Of a DNA stretch of 64,000 nucleotides, positions 34,672 to 42,869 are shown in pieces. The translations under genes were made by a program, and so were the position numbers. Positions within the stretch are counted from its first letter, which is position 1. Every line of letters starts with the position of its first letter. Location of the stretch: contig CALCCA010000114.1 of assembly GCA_937899725.1 (NCBI GenBank), forward strand, positions 33,442 to 97,441. Reading direction: 5' to 3'. The notes under the pieces were generated by a model, which made no database searches, was not told the origin of the DNA, and saw nothing but the letters and a program-made list of their open reading frames with translations. This stretch comes from an uncultured Halomicronema sp. Its GTDB lineage: Bacteria > Cyanobacteriota > Cyanobacteriia > Phormidesmidales > Phormidesmidaceae.

Positions 34672-35038
34672 TTGATGATGATACTGCTTGCCTTCTGCCT
34701 TCTGCCTTCTGCCTCCTGCCTCATACATAGGTGGCTCAAAACTCGGCAATCTAACAGCCGATTATTGCACCAGAGTCCTCAAACACTTGAGTTCTGTCAT
34801 CAACCTTCGCCGCAAAAACTGTTTCAGGCTCAAACACTAGAATAGAGCCGTCTTAATAAACCATTGCTCTTTCTACGAGTGCCATTATTTGAAATGGCAG
34901 ATAGAAACTGGAAATAGAAGCAAGTCTCTAAACTCCCTGATTAGTACTGCTGACACAATCATGCCTATTGTTACTGTGAGATAGAGTATTGTTCTTTTTC
35001 TTTCAAGCCTTCACACTCTTCTAGTATCTCCTCAGCAT
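34672..35038. other. Intergenic region with heptamer tandem repeat and a small hairpin
   Basis: Contains the TGCCTTC tandem repeat (34689-34722) and a 7-bp hairpin (TGCCATT at 34880 with AATGGCA ending 34899). No gene. Confidence 0.5.
34689..34722. repeat. Heptanucleotide tandem repeat
   Basis: Nearly five units of TGCCTTC (the last two with a T-to-C change). Short tandem heptamers of this sort are common between genes in filamentous cyanobacteria. Confidence 0.8.
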
Positions 35039-36253
35039 ATGAAGACGAAACATCAGTTGCGGCAATTATTAGGAATTGTTCTGGCCTTACTGGTATCTTT
35101 TCTATTGACAGCAGAGGCCGCTTATGCCCGAGGCGGCGGCGGTGGTGGTGGCGGATGTTTTGCTGGCGACACCCCGATTTTGACACCAGCAGGTTACAAA
35201 CCTATCAGTCAACTTCAACAAGGTAGTCAAGTCATCGGGTACAGCCTGTCTAGCCATCAACCTGAAATTGGAACTATTGGGACAGTCCAAGAAGTTGCAG
35301 CAACTGAATATTACGTCATCAATGATGCAATCAAAGTAACTGGAACACACCCTTTTTACGTTCTTACCCCCGAAGCAATAAAACAGGTTGAGGTAAGGCA
35401 GCTTAAAATCGGCGATCAACTCCTGGGAAAAGAATCCAACCTGCGCATTTCTAGTCTGCAACATATTGGTGAACCCATCACTGTCTATAATCTGGTCTCT
35501 GTCACGCCTAACCACAACTTTTATGCTGGAGATTTCCTGGTTCATAATAAAGGTGGCAGTGGTATATCTTCTAGCACTGTCGATGGTAGACCGTTTGCCT
35601 ATCCTGGCTTTAGAGCCGTTTTATTTTTGGTAGTAGGCTTGCTGCCAGGGGCTTTTTTTCTAGAAATTTACAACTTTATTCGGTTTAGGGGAAGGGCATT
35701 TACAGAGGATGAAGCTCTGATCAAACATACTCAGGCAATTTCTCCAGAATTTACTAACCAATATTCAGTTCGCTATCGGTGCGGTGATGATCTCTGGGAA
35801 ACAGTTCCTCTTAAATCAGCCATTGATCCTCAAGAATACCAACATCATCTGAGTGATGAGGAACTTTTCGAGCATGTCTGTCTTTTGTTCACGCAATATC
35901 AGCAGGATTGGATGAACAAAAATTTTACGGCAATGAAGCAATATATTTCAGAGCCTTTCTATGCTGAGCAACACAAAATTTTTTGCCAGAATTATGGAAA
36001 AAATACGGATATCATCTACCAAGCTGAAGTATCTGAAATAGCTATTCTAGATTTCAGCGAAGATCGGGATCGGTCTCTGTTTGAAGTACAGATCAATGCC
36101 AGCATGACTAATTTCGTGACTTCCCCTAAAGGATATGTAGTTAGAGGTGAACCCTGTCTGCGATCGTTCACTGAATATTGGAAATTTCGACTGGATTCTA
36201 ACAAAAAGTGGTGGCTGACTGACGTCAATCCAATATGCATGAGCAAAAAATAA
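35039..36253 (+). CDS. Membrane protein with Hint (intein-like) domain and Tim44-like C-terminus
   Basis: 404 residues. A signal peptide (LGIVLALLVSFLLTAEAAYA) and Gly-rich stretch lead to a Hint domain of about 130 residues: block A starts at C40 (CFAGDTPILTPAGYKPISQL), block B is VTGTHPFYVL with T101 and H104, and block F is NFYAGDFLVHN with H169-N170. The next residue is K171, not Cys/Ser/Thr, and there is no homing endonuclease, so protein splicing is unlikely while autocleavage is possible. After another Gly/Ser segment comes a TM helix (AVLFLVVGLLPGAFFLEIYN), then a Tim44-like soluble domain (residues about 230-404). Confidence 0.85.
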   Translation: MKTKHQLRQLLGIVLALLVSFLLTAEAAYARGGGGGGGGCFAGDTPILTPAGYKPISQLQQGSQVIGYSLSSHQPEIGTIGTVQEVAATEYYVINDAIKVTGTHPFYVLTPEAIKQVEVRQLKIGDQLLGKESNLRISSLQHIGEPITVYNLVSVTPNHNFYAGDFLVHNKGGSGISSSTVDGRPFAYPGFRAVLFLVVGLLPGAFFLEIYNFIRFRGRAFTEDEALIKHTQAISPEFTNQYSVRYRCGDDLWETVPLKSAIDPQEYQHHLSDEELFEHVCLLFTQYQQDWMNKNFTAMKQYISEPFYAEQHKIFCQNYGKNTDIIYQAEVSEIAILDFSEDRDRSLFEVQINASMTNFVTSPKGYVVRGEPCLRSFTEYWKFRLDSNKKWWLTDVNPICMSKK

Positions 36254-36311
36254 TGTCTGCAGTTATTTAACGAGCTAGTATTTTCAAAGGAGTAAATTTC
36301 CTCATCACACT

Positions 36312-36581
36312 ATGAATAAGTTTTTGCCTAGTATATGTGCATTTTTGCTGTGCCTCTTCACATATGGGTGTATGTCACCCAACTTGTCATCGCTAGAGAA
36401 AATGGCTGGTGAACAACGGCAAATGCTGCTCGAAAAGCTGCCCATTTCTGACTTATGCAGCTATTACCTCAATCCTGAACTGCAGGGAGAAACTGCCAGC
36501 ATGATTGCTGATCTTCTGAAAATACGTGGAGTCCAAAGCTGCTCGTCAGAGGGCGTTGATAAATTGGTTTCAGCTAGATAA
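36312..36581 (+). CDS. Small lipoprotein
   Basis: 89 residues with a lipoprotein signal peptide (FLPSICAFLLCLFTYGC; lipobox TYGC). The mature part is short and helical (LEKMAGEQRQMLLEKLPISD, GETASMIADLLKIRGVQSC) and has two further cysteines that could pair. No family recognised. It follows the Hint gene by 58 bases on the same strand, with an AAAGGAG site before the ATG, so the two are probably co-transcribed. Confidence 0.68.
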   Translation: MNKFLPSICAFLLCLFTYGCMSPNLSSLEKMAGEQRQMLLEKLPISDLCSYYLNPELQGETASMIADLLKIRGVQSCSSEGVDKLVSAR

Positions 36582-36782
36582 AGGCTCTTGTGTCGGAGCT
36601 ACATCTCTGCTGTCTTTAGAGCATTAGGTTTAGAAAAAGCAAAAACATATTCCTGAAACTAGAACGCAACCGATGGAGAATGTAACCCTCTATGACTAGC
36701 CATTTGAAACCGATCATCCGTTTGGTTTTGCGTAGCCGTCTATAAGCTGCTTGAGCTGAGTACTCACTGGCCCAAATTTATT

Positions 36783-37364
36783 ATGATGTCACCTTCCCAT
36801 CGCTGGACCTGTCAAGTAGTCAAGCCTCGAACTTTTGGGCGAATGTTCATCGGTGCCACTGCTGTGCTGAGCTTAACAGCCTGTACCTTTGATTTAGATG
36901 ATCCGACTGGGGTGCGACAGCGTCGTGCGGAAGCGCGTTATGCAGAGTGTCAACAGATTTACACCATTACAGGAGCACACACTGAGCAGGCTGGCACTGC
37001 TTATGAGCAAGGTTTAGCCGCTGATGGCACTCGTACGCGAGAGGGCTTGCTCGCAGAAGCTGAGGTCCCTCTTCGCACTACAGAGGTGCTAGAAGCGTTG
37101 GCATTAGAAGATGAGAACCTACAAAGTCTGAGCTTCAACCTCACGGCAGGGTTGCGGCAAATGGCTGAGGCCAAGCGGGCTATGGCTCCTTTCGCCGATG
37201 CTGAGCGGACGATTACTTCTGCAAATGATCGTTCAGTCGCTCACCAGGCCAGCATCGTTAAACAGGATGAAGCTAGCCGCGACTATGGTGGTGTGCTCCG
37301 TGCTCTCGAAGCTTACTGCGACGGCGATGAATTTCCCCCTGCTTTGGCAAGCCCAATCCTGTAA
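36783..37364 (+). CDS. Putative lipoprotein of unknown function
   Basis: 193 residues. An N-terminal basic region and hydrophobic segment end in a lipobox, VLSLTAC. The rest is predominantly helical and charged (RQRRAEARYAECQQIYTITG, then TRTREGLLAEAEVPLRTTEV, and GLRQMAEAKRAMAPFADAER), suggesting a periplasmic coiled structure. No family recognised. It is about 200 bases from the preceding lipoprotein gene. Confidence 0.68.
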   Translation: MMSPSHRWTCQVVKPRTFGRMFIGATAVLSLTACTFDLDDPTGVRQRRAEARYAECQQIYTITGAHTEQAGTAYEQGLAADGTRTREGLLAEAEVPLRTTEVLEALALEDENLQSLSFNLTAGLRQMAEAKRAMAPFADAERTITSANDRSVAHQASIVKQDEASRDYGGVLRALEAYCDGDEFPPALASPIL

Positions 37365-37539
37365 GTGATTTGCAGACCTGCTCAAATTCGATGACTCGCG
37401 AAACGATTCTCTCCTTATTTTTGTCCGATGAAGCTTCACCATTAGGTAATCAGGTGAAGGTTGCTTAAAGTTGGAACTTACCCGATTGGGACGCACTCAT
37501 AGATCAGTAAATTACGTCACTGTTAATGCGGAGTAAACG

Positions 37540-38070
37540 ATGAAACGATTTTTGGTCTGGAGCGCGATCGCCCTGCCACCTACCCTGCTGATTCTGCTCT
37601 CCCTCAAACCGCTAGAGATTAATGCGCTCCGGTTGCTCGGCTGCTTAGCAGTGATATTCCCGGCAGTCCTGATGGTGGCATTGCTGGCAGTGCCTGACCT
37701 GAGGTCTCAAAAACGCTTTCAACGACAGGCGGCGGTATCACTAGTCCTGGTGGTTTCGGTCATCGTGTTCAATTGGCCGCTGAGAGTCGCCTACGCGTTC
37801 TCGCGTCCGGCCTTTGAACAAGTCGCCGAACAGGTAATGGCAGGAGAAACCCTCACAACACCCCGACGCATTGGCTGGTTCCGGGTTCAACGTATTGAGG
37901 CTCCTGGCTTTGCCGCCAATGGGATTGCTTTTCAGGGTCTGCGTCTATGGACTGGTATTCACCCCCATGGCAATTCTGGTTTTGTGCGATCGAGTCCTGA
38001 TGATTTGCGGTTCAATCTGTGGAGCCATTTCAAGTTAGATGAGACCTGGCAGTTTATTGCTGAGGACTGA
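37540..38070 (+). CDS. Membrane protein of unknown function
   Basis: 176 residues with three hydrophobic helices near the N-terminus (FLVWSAIALPPTLLILLSL, LLGCLAVIFPAVLMVALLAV, AAVSLVLVVSVIVFNWPLRV) and a soluble C-terminal half (ETLTTPRRIGWFRVQRIEAP). It has no recognised domain. The GTAAACG before the ATG is a weak translation signal. It is GC-rich and carries a HIP1-like octamer, so it looks like backbone. Confidence 0.68.
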   Translation: MKRFLVWSAIALPPTLLILLSLKPLEINALRLLGCLAVIFPAVLMVALLAVPDLRSQKRFQRQAAVSLVLVVSVIVFNWPLRVAYAFSRPAFEQVAEQVMAGETLTTPRRIGWFRVQRIEAPGFAANGIAFQGLRLWTGIHPHGNSGFVRSSPDDLRFNLWSHFKLDETWQFIAED

Positions 38071-38147
38071 TCGGTAAAAGCGAAAGTCTTCCTTGCGGTG
38101 ATGAGGGCTTTCAGATATCTCTGCAGCCATGACTCTTGCCATTCCCC

Positions 38148-39332
38148 TTAGTGAACGGTAGTCACCGGGCGTCCCGATTGCCGCAGCGCCAAAATCGTTG
38201 CGCGGCAGTGGTGAGCAACCTGATCCATTTCCGCTGCAGTGGTGAAGCGGCCCAGGCCAAACCGCAGGGAAGCATAGGCCAAATCATCCTCTCGACCCAA
38301 GGCTTTAAGCACGTGAGAGGGGGCGGTGCTGGCAGAGCTGCAGGCAGAGCCCGATGACAGGGCCACCACGGTTCGCAAGGCCAGCAGCAGCGCCTGACCA
38401 TCGACCTCAGCAATGCTGACATTGAGATTGTTCGTCAGTCGCTGGGTCGCGTGGCCGTTCAGCTCAACGCCCGGCAGAGTTTGTAAAGACTGCCAGAGGC
38501 GATCGCGCAATTCTTTCAGACGCGACTGTTCGCCCTCCTGGTTGGTCCAAGCTAGATGCAATGCTTCACCGAAACCGACAATTTGCGGGGTATACAGTGT
38601 CCCCGAACGGCGACCGCGCTCGTGACCGCCGCCATGCAGCTGCGGGGCTAGGTTGACGCGCGGATGCCGCCGCCGCACATAGAGCGCACCAATGCCTTTG
38701 GGGCCGTAAACTTTGTGAGCCGTGACTGACATTAGGTCGATGCCCTGGGTCTGCACATCTAACTCAATCTTGCCGATCGCCTGGGCTGCATCGGTGTGAA
38801 ACAAAATGCCGCGATCGCGGCAGCGGCGACCAATCTCCGCCAGCGGCTGCAGCACGCCGATTTCGTTATTGGCGGCCATGACGGAAACTAAGACGGTGTC
38901 GGCTCGCAGCGATCGCTCCAGTTCTGCCAAATCAATCAGGCCATCGGGCTGCACAGGCAAGTACGTCACTTCAAAACCCAGCGTCTCTAAATAGCGGCAG
39001 GGGTCGAGCACGGCGCTATGTTCAGTCTGTACGGTGACGATGTGGCGACCACGGCTAAAGTAAGCTTCGGCGACGCCCTTGATGGCGAGGTTGTTAGCCT
39101 CCGTCGCGCCGCTGGTAAACACAATTTCTTCGGGGGTGGCGTTGATCCCGGCGGCTAAAATTTCTCGCGATCGCTGCACGGCGGCTTCGGCTTCCCACCC
39201 ATACGCATGGGCCGAACTGGCCGGATTGCCAAACTGCTCGGTAAAAAAGGGCAGCATCGCCGCCATCACCTGTGGATCAACGGGGGTGGTAGCATGGCAG
39301 TCTAAATAAATGGGTCGCTTTTGTGTCGTCAT
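38148..39332 (-). CDS. Cysteine desulfurase (IscS/NifS family)
   Basis: PLP enzyme that removes sulfur from cysteine for iron-sulfur clusters and thio-cofactors. 394 residues. It starts IYLDCHATTPVDPQVMAAML; FTSGATEANNLAIKGVAE, the PLP lysine K207 in MSVTAHKVYGPKGIGAL, and the persulfide cysteine C331 in SSGSACSSASTAPSHVL are all present. The loop around C331 fits the group I (IscS/NifS) type. It is divergent from the next gene with only 11 bases between start codons, so the promoters must overlap coding sequence or lie inside it. Confidence 0.95.
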   Translation of the reverse strand: MTTQKRPIYLDCHATTPVDPQVMAAMLPFFTEQFGNPASSAHAYGWEAEAAVQRSREILAAGINATPEEIVFTSGATEANNLAIKGVAEAYFSRGRHIVTVQTEHSAVLDPCRYLETLGFEVTYLPVQPDGLIDLAELERSLRADTVLVSVMAANNEIGVLQPLAEIGRRCRDRGILFHTDAAQAIGKIELDVQTQGIDLMSVTAHKVYGPKGIGALYVRRRHPRVNLAPQLHGGGHERGRRSGTLYTPQIVGFGEALHLAWTNQEGEQSRLKELRDRLWQSLQTLPGVELNGHATQRLTNNLNVSIAEVDGQALLLALRTVVALSSGSACSSASTAPSHVLKALGREDDLAYASLRFGLGRFTTAAEMDQVAHHCRATILALRQSGRPVTTVH

Positions 39333-39343
39333 AGCCTGATTGA

Positions 39344-39916
39344 ATGAATACCCCCGGTCATAGTCTTCTCAATTTAGCGATTCTCGGTCGAGCGCCGCGG
39401 CCAGAGTTGACCTGGCCTATTTTGATCGGCAGCTGGCTGCCCGATGCGGCGCTGTTTGTCTTCTACGCTTGGGCGCGGTGGTCGAACATTCCCGAAGCGC
39501 AGATTTGGGATGAGATGTACTACGAACCCTTCTGGCAAGATATTTTTGCGATCGGCAACTCGATTCCCCTGGCGCTGTTCGGCCTAGTGCTTTTCATGGT
39601 CTTAAAGCGCCCCCGACTCACGGCAGTTTGCGCCAGTATGCTGCTGCACCATCTCGAAGATCTGCCCCTGCACCATGACGACGCCCACCGTCATTTTTGG
39701 CCCCTGACCGACTATCGCTTTATCAGCCCCGTCTCTTATTGGGATAGCGATCATTTTGGCCGCTATGGGGCGCTGGCTGAGCTGAGCTTAGTGGCGTTGG
39801 CAAGCATCGTGCTGTGGCGACGTCTGCGATCGCGCTGGAGCCGCGGCCTCATCCTGCTATTTAACGGCCTCTATCTGGTGGTGTACTTTGTGGGCTACTT
39901 GCAACCAAGCTTGTGA
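39344..39916 (+). CDS. Predicted metal-dependent membrane hydrolase
   Basis: 190-residue multi-pass protein. The N-terminal MNTPGHSLLNLAILG and IGSWLPDAALFVFYAWA resemble the YdjM-like membrane hydrolases, where a His near the start and a P-D pair bind metal. The middle has a dense histidine cluster (MLLHHLEDLPLHHDDAHRHF) with more potential ligands. Four to five TM segments. Function unknown; the metal-enzyme reading is inference from motif positions. It is divergent from the desulfurase gene. Confidence 0.7.
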   Translation: MNTPGHSLLNLAILGRAPRPELTWPILIGSWLPDAALFVFYAWARWSNIPEAQIWDEMYYEPFWQDIFAIGNSIPLALFGLVLFMVLKRPRLTAVCASMLLHHLEDLPLHHDDAHRHFWPLTDYRFISPVSYWDSDHFGRYGALAELSLVALASIVLWRRLRSRWSRGLILLFNGLYLVVYFVGYLQPSL

Positions 39917-40260
39917 ACCCACTTTTGACGGCACTGCAACCTAGCCCAGGTTATACCCGTTCTCAGTGATCGGACTCCCGATGCAATCTTGGCAACGCAG
40001 ACGAGCCGAGGGGCAGGGACGCCAGCTCTGTAGCCTTGTTTCAGAGAATCGGTATTACTTGTAATTGGGATTCCTGGGTGACTAGCCAATGACAAAATAC
40101 ACCTTGCCCCGCCGCTTTTCTCTCTCGCTCCCCTTGCTCCTCCGCTCCCGTCGCTTTCTAAACCCTTTGCTCCCTGAAATATCAGAGCTTGGAGCCAGAG
40201 TGTTCTTCTTCCCCCAGCTCTCGTCAATAATAAAAGCACTGTGGTTGTGAGTGTTGATCT
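39917..40260. other. Intergenic region
   Basis: No gene. It contains TTTCAGAGAATCGGTATTA (about 40040), which recurs with one change near 41921, suggesting a dispersed repeat, and a pyrimidine-rich CCCCTTGCTCC tract like those after modBC. Confidence 0.45.
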
Positions 40261-40887
40261 ATGGCCCGTCTGTCGGCTGAACTCGAAACGTTCTTTTTTG
40301 ATGAATCACGCAATGAGCAGGTGACGCTAGCCGATGTTCTTGCGTTGGCGGGCGAGCGCACCTTTGGCTTTCTGTTTGTGCTGCTGGCGTTTCCGTCAGC
40401 GCTACCTGTACCGGCACCGGGCTACTCTATCCCCTTCGGCATTGTGATGTTTTTGCTGGCGGTGCAGCTCATCGGTGGACGGCAGCGGCCCTGGCTTCCC
40501 GATAGTTGGAAAAATAAGGGATTTAACCTCAAACAGATACAAAAAATCGTCAGTACGGGACTGCCCTGGCTCAAGCGAGTGGAAGTGCTTTCACGGCCTC
40601 GCCTCACCACTGTCTGCACCAGCTATGCCGGTCGAGCCGTTTTAGGTTGCGCGATCGCGCTGATGGCCATGTGCATGATGGTGCCGATTCCGGGGACAAA
40701 TACCATACCGGCGATCGGCATTTTTATGACGGGGCTGGGTCTGTTAGATGATGACGGCTTTATCAGTTTGGTGGGTTTGTCGATCTGCGCATTGGGTGGC
40801 AGCTTAGTGGCGGTCATTCTGTTTGCCGGGGTGCAGGGCGGTTCCGCTGCTTTGAAATTTATTCTTAACGGTTTTTCGACACCTTAA
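40261..40887 (+). CDS. Exopolysaccharide synthesis protein, ExoD family
   Basis: 208-residue membrane protein of the ExoD family. It begins with a short helical cytosolic part (LADVLALAGERTFGFLFVLL), then a signature with conserved prolines (AFPSALPVPAPGYSIPFGIV, followed by MFLLAVQLIGGRQRPWLPDS). The C-terminal half has further membrane helices (AVLGCAIALMAMCMMVPIPG, SICALGGSLVAVILFAGVQG). The family was named from rhizobial exopolysaccharide mutants; the molecular activity is not known. Confidence 0.88.
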   Translation: MARLSAELETFFFDESRNEQVTLADVLALAGERTFGFLFVLLAFPSALPVPAPGYSIPFGIVMFLLAVQLIGGRQRPWLPDSWKNKGFNLKQIQKIVSTGLPWLKRVEVLSRPRLTTVCTSYAGRAVLGCAIALMAMCMMVPIPGTNTIPAIGIFMTGLGLLDDDGFISLVGLSICALGGSLVAVILFAGVQGGSAALKFILNGFSTP

Positions 40888-41269
40888 ACTCGGCAAAGTA
40901 TCGGGATCACAGTTTTGTAGCCGTCGTTACAATGCATGGCGATGAGCAGCATGATTGAGCTCAGCAGGATGGGGCAATCGTGATTCGAGTTCGGCGTGAG
41001 CGCGTCACAATTCTCAGAGGATCAACGATTTCATCGAAGAAATGCGGCTATTTGCGATCGCAGCCTGATTTTCCCGATGATCGATTTCCCCCTAAACGAT
41101 GGCTGGCTAGAGCGGCTGAGTGGCTCAGGAGATCACGACAAAATTGATGATTTGCAACAAAACATTGCGGATAGTGAGGTGATCTTCAAGTAATTCTAAG
41201 AGACTCCCAATGATACCTATTGAATGTCTACGATAGAGGGGTAGGTCAGGTGATGCCCTGGAGGGCGAT
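40888..41269. other. Intergenic region
   Basis: About 380 bases. A 65-codon frame at 40996-41193 exists but has no coding support. Nothing else is seen apart from the ribosome binding site of the small gene at 41270. Confidence 0.4.
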
Positions 41270-41449
41270 ATGGATAGGACCCTGTTGCTTCTCTTAATTG
41301 TGAGTGGTTTGCTCATAACGGTATTGGCACCCCACGCAACGCTCACGCTACTGGCCATCGTGGCGTTGTCGGTGCTGACGATTCGGGTGTTTTGGGCGAT
41401 CGTTCAGTCCTTTGAGGAAACGCCGCGATCGCGGCGTGCGGCTGATTGA
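41270..41449 (+). CDS. Small two-helix membrane protein
   Basis: A 59-residue frame: MDRTLLLLLIVSGLLITVLA, then TLTLLAIVALSVLTIRVFW, then a charged tail ending FEETPRSRRAD. A GGAGGG site lies five to ten bases before the ATG, and a clear intrinsic terminator follows about 65 bases after the stop. These flanking signals make it a credible small membrane-protein gene. Function unknown. Confidence 0.6.
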   Translation: MDRTLLLLLIVSGLLITVLAPHATLTLLAIVALSVLTIRVFWAIVQSFEETPRSRRAAD

Positions 41450-41513
41450 TTGCCACCAAGACTTGCGTTTGACTACCGGTTATAAAGCACGAGCTTAAAA
41501 ACTGTCATAAGTG

Positions 41514-41545
41514 ATGGAGCAGCCAATGGGCCGCTCCATTTTTTT
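41514..41545 (+). terminator. Intrinsic terminator
   Basis: ATGGAGC (41514-41520) pairs with GCTCCAT (41533-41539), followed by a run of seven T's. It serves the small membrane-protein gene. Confidence 0.72.
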
Positions 41546-41710
41546 GTGGAATGCGATCGCCACCAATGCCTGAATGCTCGACTCAGTCAGGCTGTGCAGT
41601 GCGACGTTAGAGCGTTACCCCGCATCTGCACCATCAGCTTATAAGTAGAAAGCCCTAACTATCGTCGGGGGTGTCATCGCCTCGCGTGACGCACTAAAGC
41701 CAACCCTGGT

Positions 41711-41739
41711 GGTGCGTTGGGCTGTCACCACAACGCACC
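41711..41739. repeat. REP-like hairpin
   Basis: A 9-bp perfect stem GGTGCGTTG / CAACGCACC with an 11-base loop. Its sequence is of the GTGCGTT kind that recurs between cyanobacterial genes. Confidence 0.6.
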
Positions 41740-41861
41740 CCATAGCAATTTTTATTTATGGCTACCTACTGACTAGTTCTACAAATTACAGCTACCCAGA
41801 CAAGTCGGCTTTCTCCCAGTCGGAGACACTGCGGGTTGGCCTGGCCTGCCCGTAAGGCCGA

Positions 41862-41897
41862 CGACTCCGCTCAGCCGACGTTCTTGGAGCGGAGTCG
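41862..41897. repeat. 11-bp inverted repeat
   Basis: CGACTCCGCTC (41862-41872) is exactly complementary to GAGCGGAGTCG (41887-41897), with a 14-base loop. Confidence 0.65.
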
Positions 41898-42044
41898 CAA
41901 GGCAGATCGGTAGTCCAGTTTCAGAGAATTGGTATTAGGAGTGGCATGATGCCTCGCAACACTTCGATTTGCCCTATGAGACAGTGCTGGCTGCTCAGCC
42001 AGAAGGGGTGCTCCTGGGCGGTCTCAGCGCCAACACAGGTGACC

Positions 42045-42500
42045 TCAACTGAGACTAAATATCATCTCGTTGCTCTCTTCGTAACCCAGGCTGGCATAGA
42101 GCTTTTTGCCCGTATCCGAGGCATGGAGAACGATTTTTGTGCAGCCAATCTCCTTTAGATAGTGCGCTGTCTGCTGTATGAGTTGGGTCGCCACCCCTTG
42201 TCTCCGGTAGGCTACATCAACATAGACACCCCAGATATAGCCCTTCTGATAGGCCTCGCTGACCATGGGATACAGTTCTAAGATTTGACCGCTAGCGGAG
42301 CCAATAATTCTGCCCTGGGTTTCGGCAATGAACCCCTTGTAACCCAGCTCTTGGCGAGCCCGCTCAATAAAGTGAACGGTGGTTTCGAGCCAATCATGTC
42401 GAATCGTGTCACTTGAGAAACCGAGTTCAAGGGCAATCAAGCGCAGATGCTCGGCAATTACCCCGTCATCATTTTTGTTCGCTTCACGAACCGTCAACAT
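42045..42500 (-). CDS. GNAT family N-acetyltransferase
   Basis: 151 residues from ATG 42500 (MLTVREANKNDDGVIAEHLR). Motif A is YIWGVYVDVAYRRQGVATQL, the R-x-x-G-x-A acetyl-CoA loop; TKIVLHASDTGKKLYASLGY is motif B. The N-terminus fits GNATs that act on small molecules or on protein N-termini. Upstream in-frame ATGs at 42521 and 42530 are possible, but the long extension to 42713 has no domain character. Acceptor unknown. Confidence 0.84.
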   Translation of the reverse strand: MLTVREANKNDDGVIAEHLRLIALELGFSSDTIRHDWLETTVHFIERARQELGYKGFIAETQGRIIGSASGQILELYPMVSEAYQKGYIWGVYVDVAYRRQGVATQLIQQTAHYLKEIGCTKIVLHASDTGKKLYASLGYEESNEMIFSLS

Positions 42501-42869
42501 CTTTTTCGCCGTAAAAATCATGCCCAGCATACCGACTAAGAGCGGCGTTGGGGTGAGGGTGCTAACACCCGATCGCCCCGACTGAGTGCAGTTGTTTAGA
42601 ACGAGTGAGGGGCGATCTCGAGTGACGTAATTCAAGCGCCGGTGATACGGAGTTTGATAGGATTTATAAAGTCTTGGTCGTAACTTTTGAGTCACGGCAT
42701 TGATCAATATCAATAGTATTGAAATATCCCTGGCCGCCGCAGACAGCGCCTAGATGGGCCATGAATTAGAGCATTTTTGCTTGATTTGTTGGCGTCTTTT
42801 TTGTGAGTAGCAGCAGGGTTTTCCGATCCACCCTACAATCAGCTATGAGCTGGACTAGGTACCGGTAGC
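42501..42869. other. Intergenic region with one inverted repeat
   Basis: A 9-bp inverted repeat (GATCGCCCC at 42571 and GGGGCGATC ending 42617) spans a 29-base loop. Nothing else is supported; the region is shared by two divergent genes. Confidence 0.4.

Larger units (their letters stand above)
41546..42044. other. Intergenic region with two hairpin repeats
   Basis: A REP-like hairpin lies at 41711-41739 (GGTGCGTTG with CAACGCACC) and another at 41862-41897 (CGACTCCGCTC with GAGCGGAGTCG). The dispersed TTTCAGAGAAT-GGTATTA motif lies at about 41921. No gene. Confidence 0.55.

Noticed and set aside
34689..34722. Tandem heptamer as a CRISPR or origin iteron
   Set aside because: Units are contiguous with no spacers and of the common cyanobacterial heptamer kind.
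40996..41193. 65-codon plus-strand open frame between exoD and the small membrane-protein gene
   Set aside because: No recognisable domain, no ribosome binding site, and composition typical of non-coding sequence.
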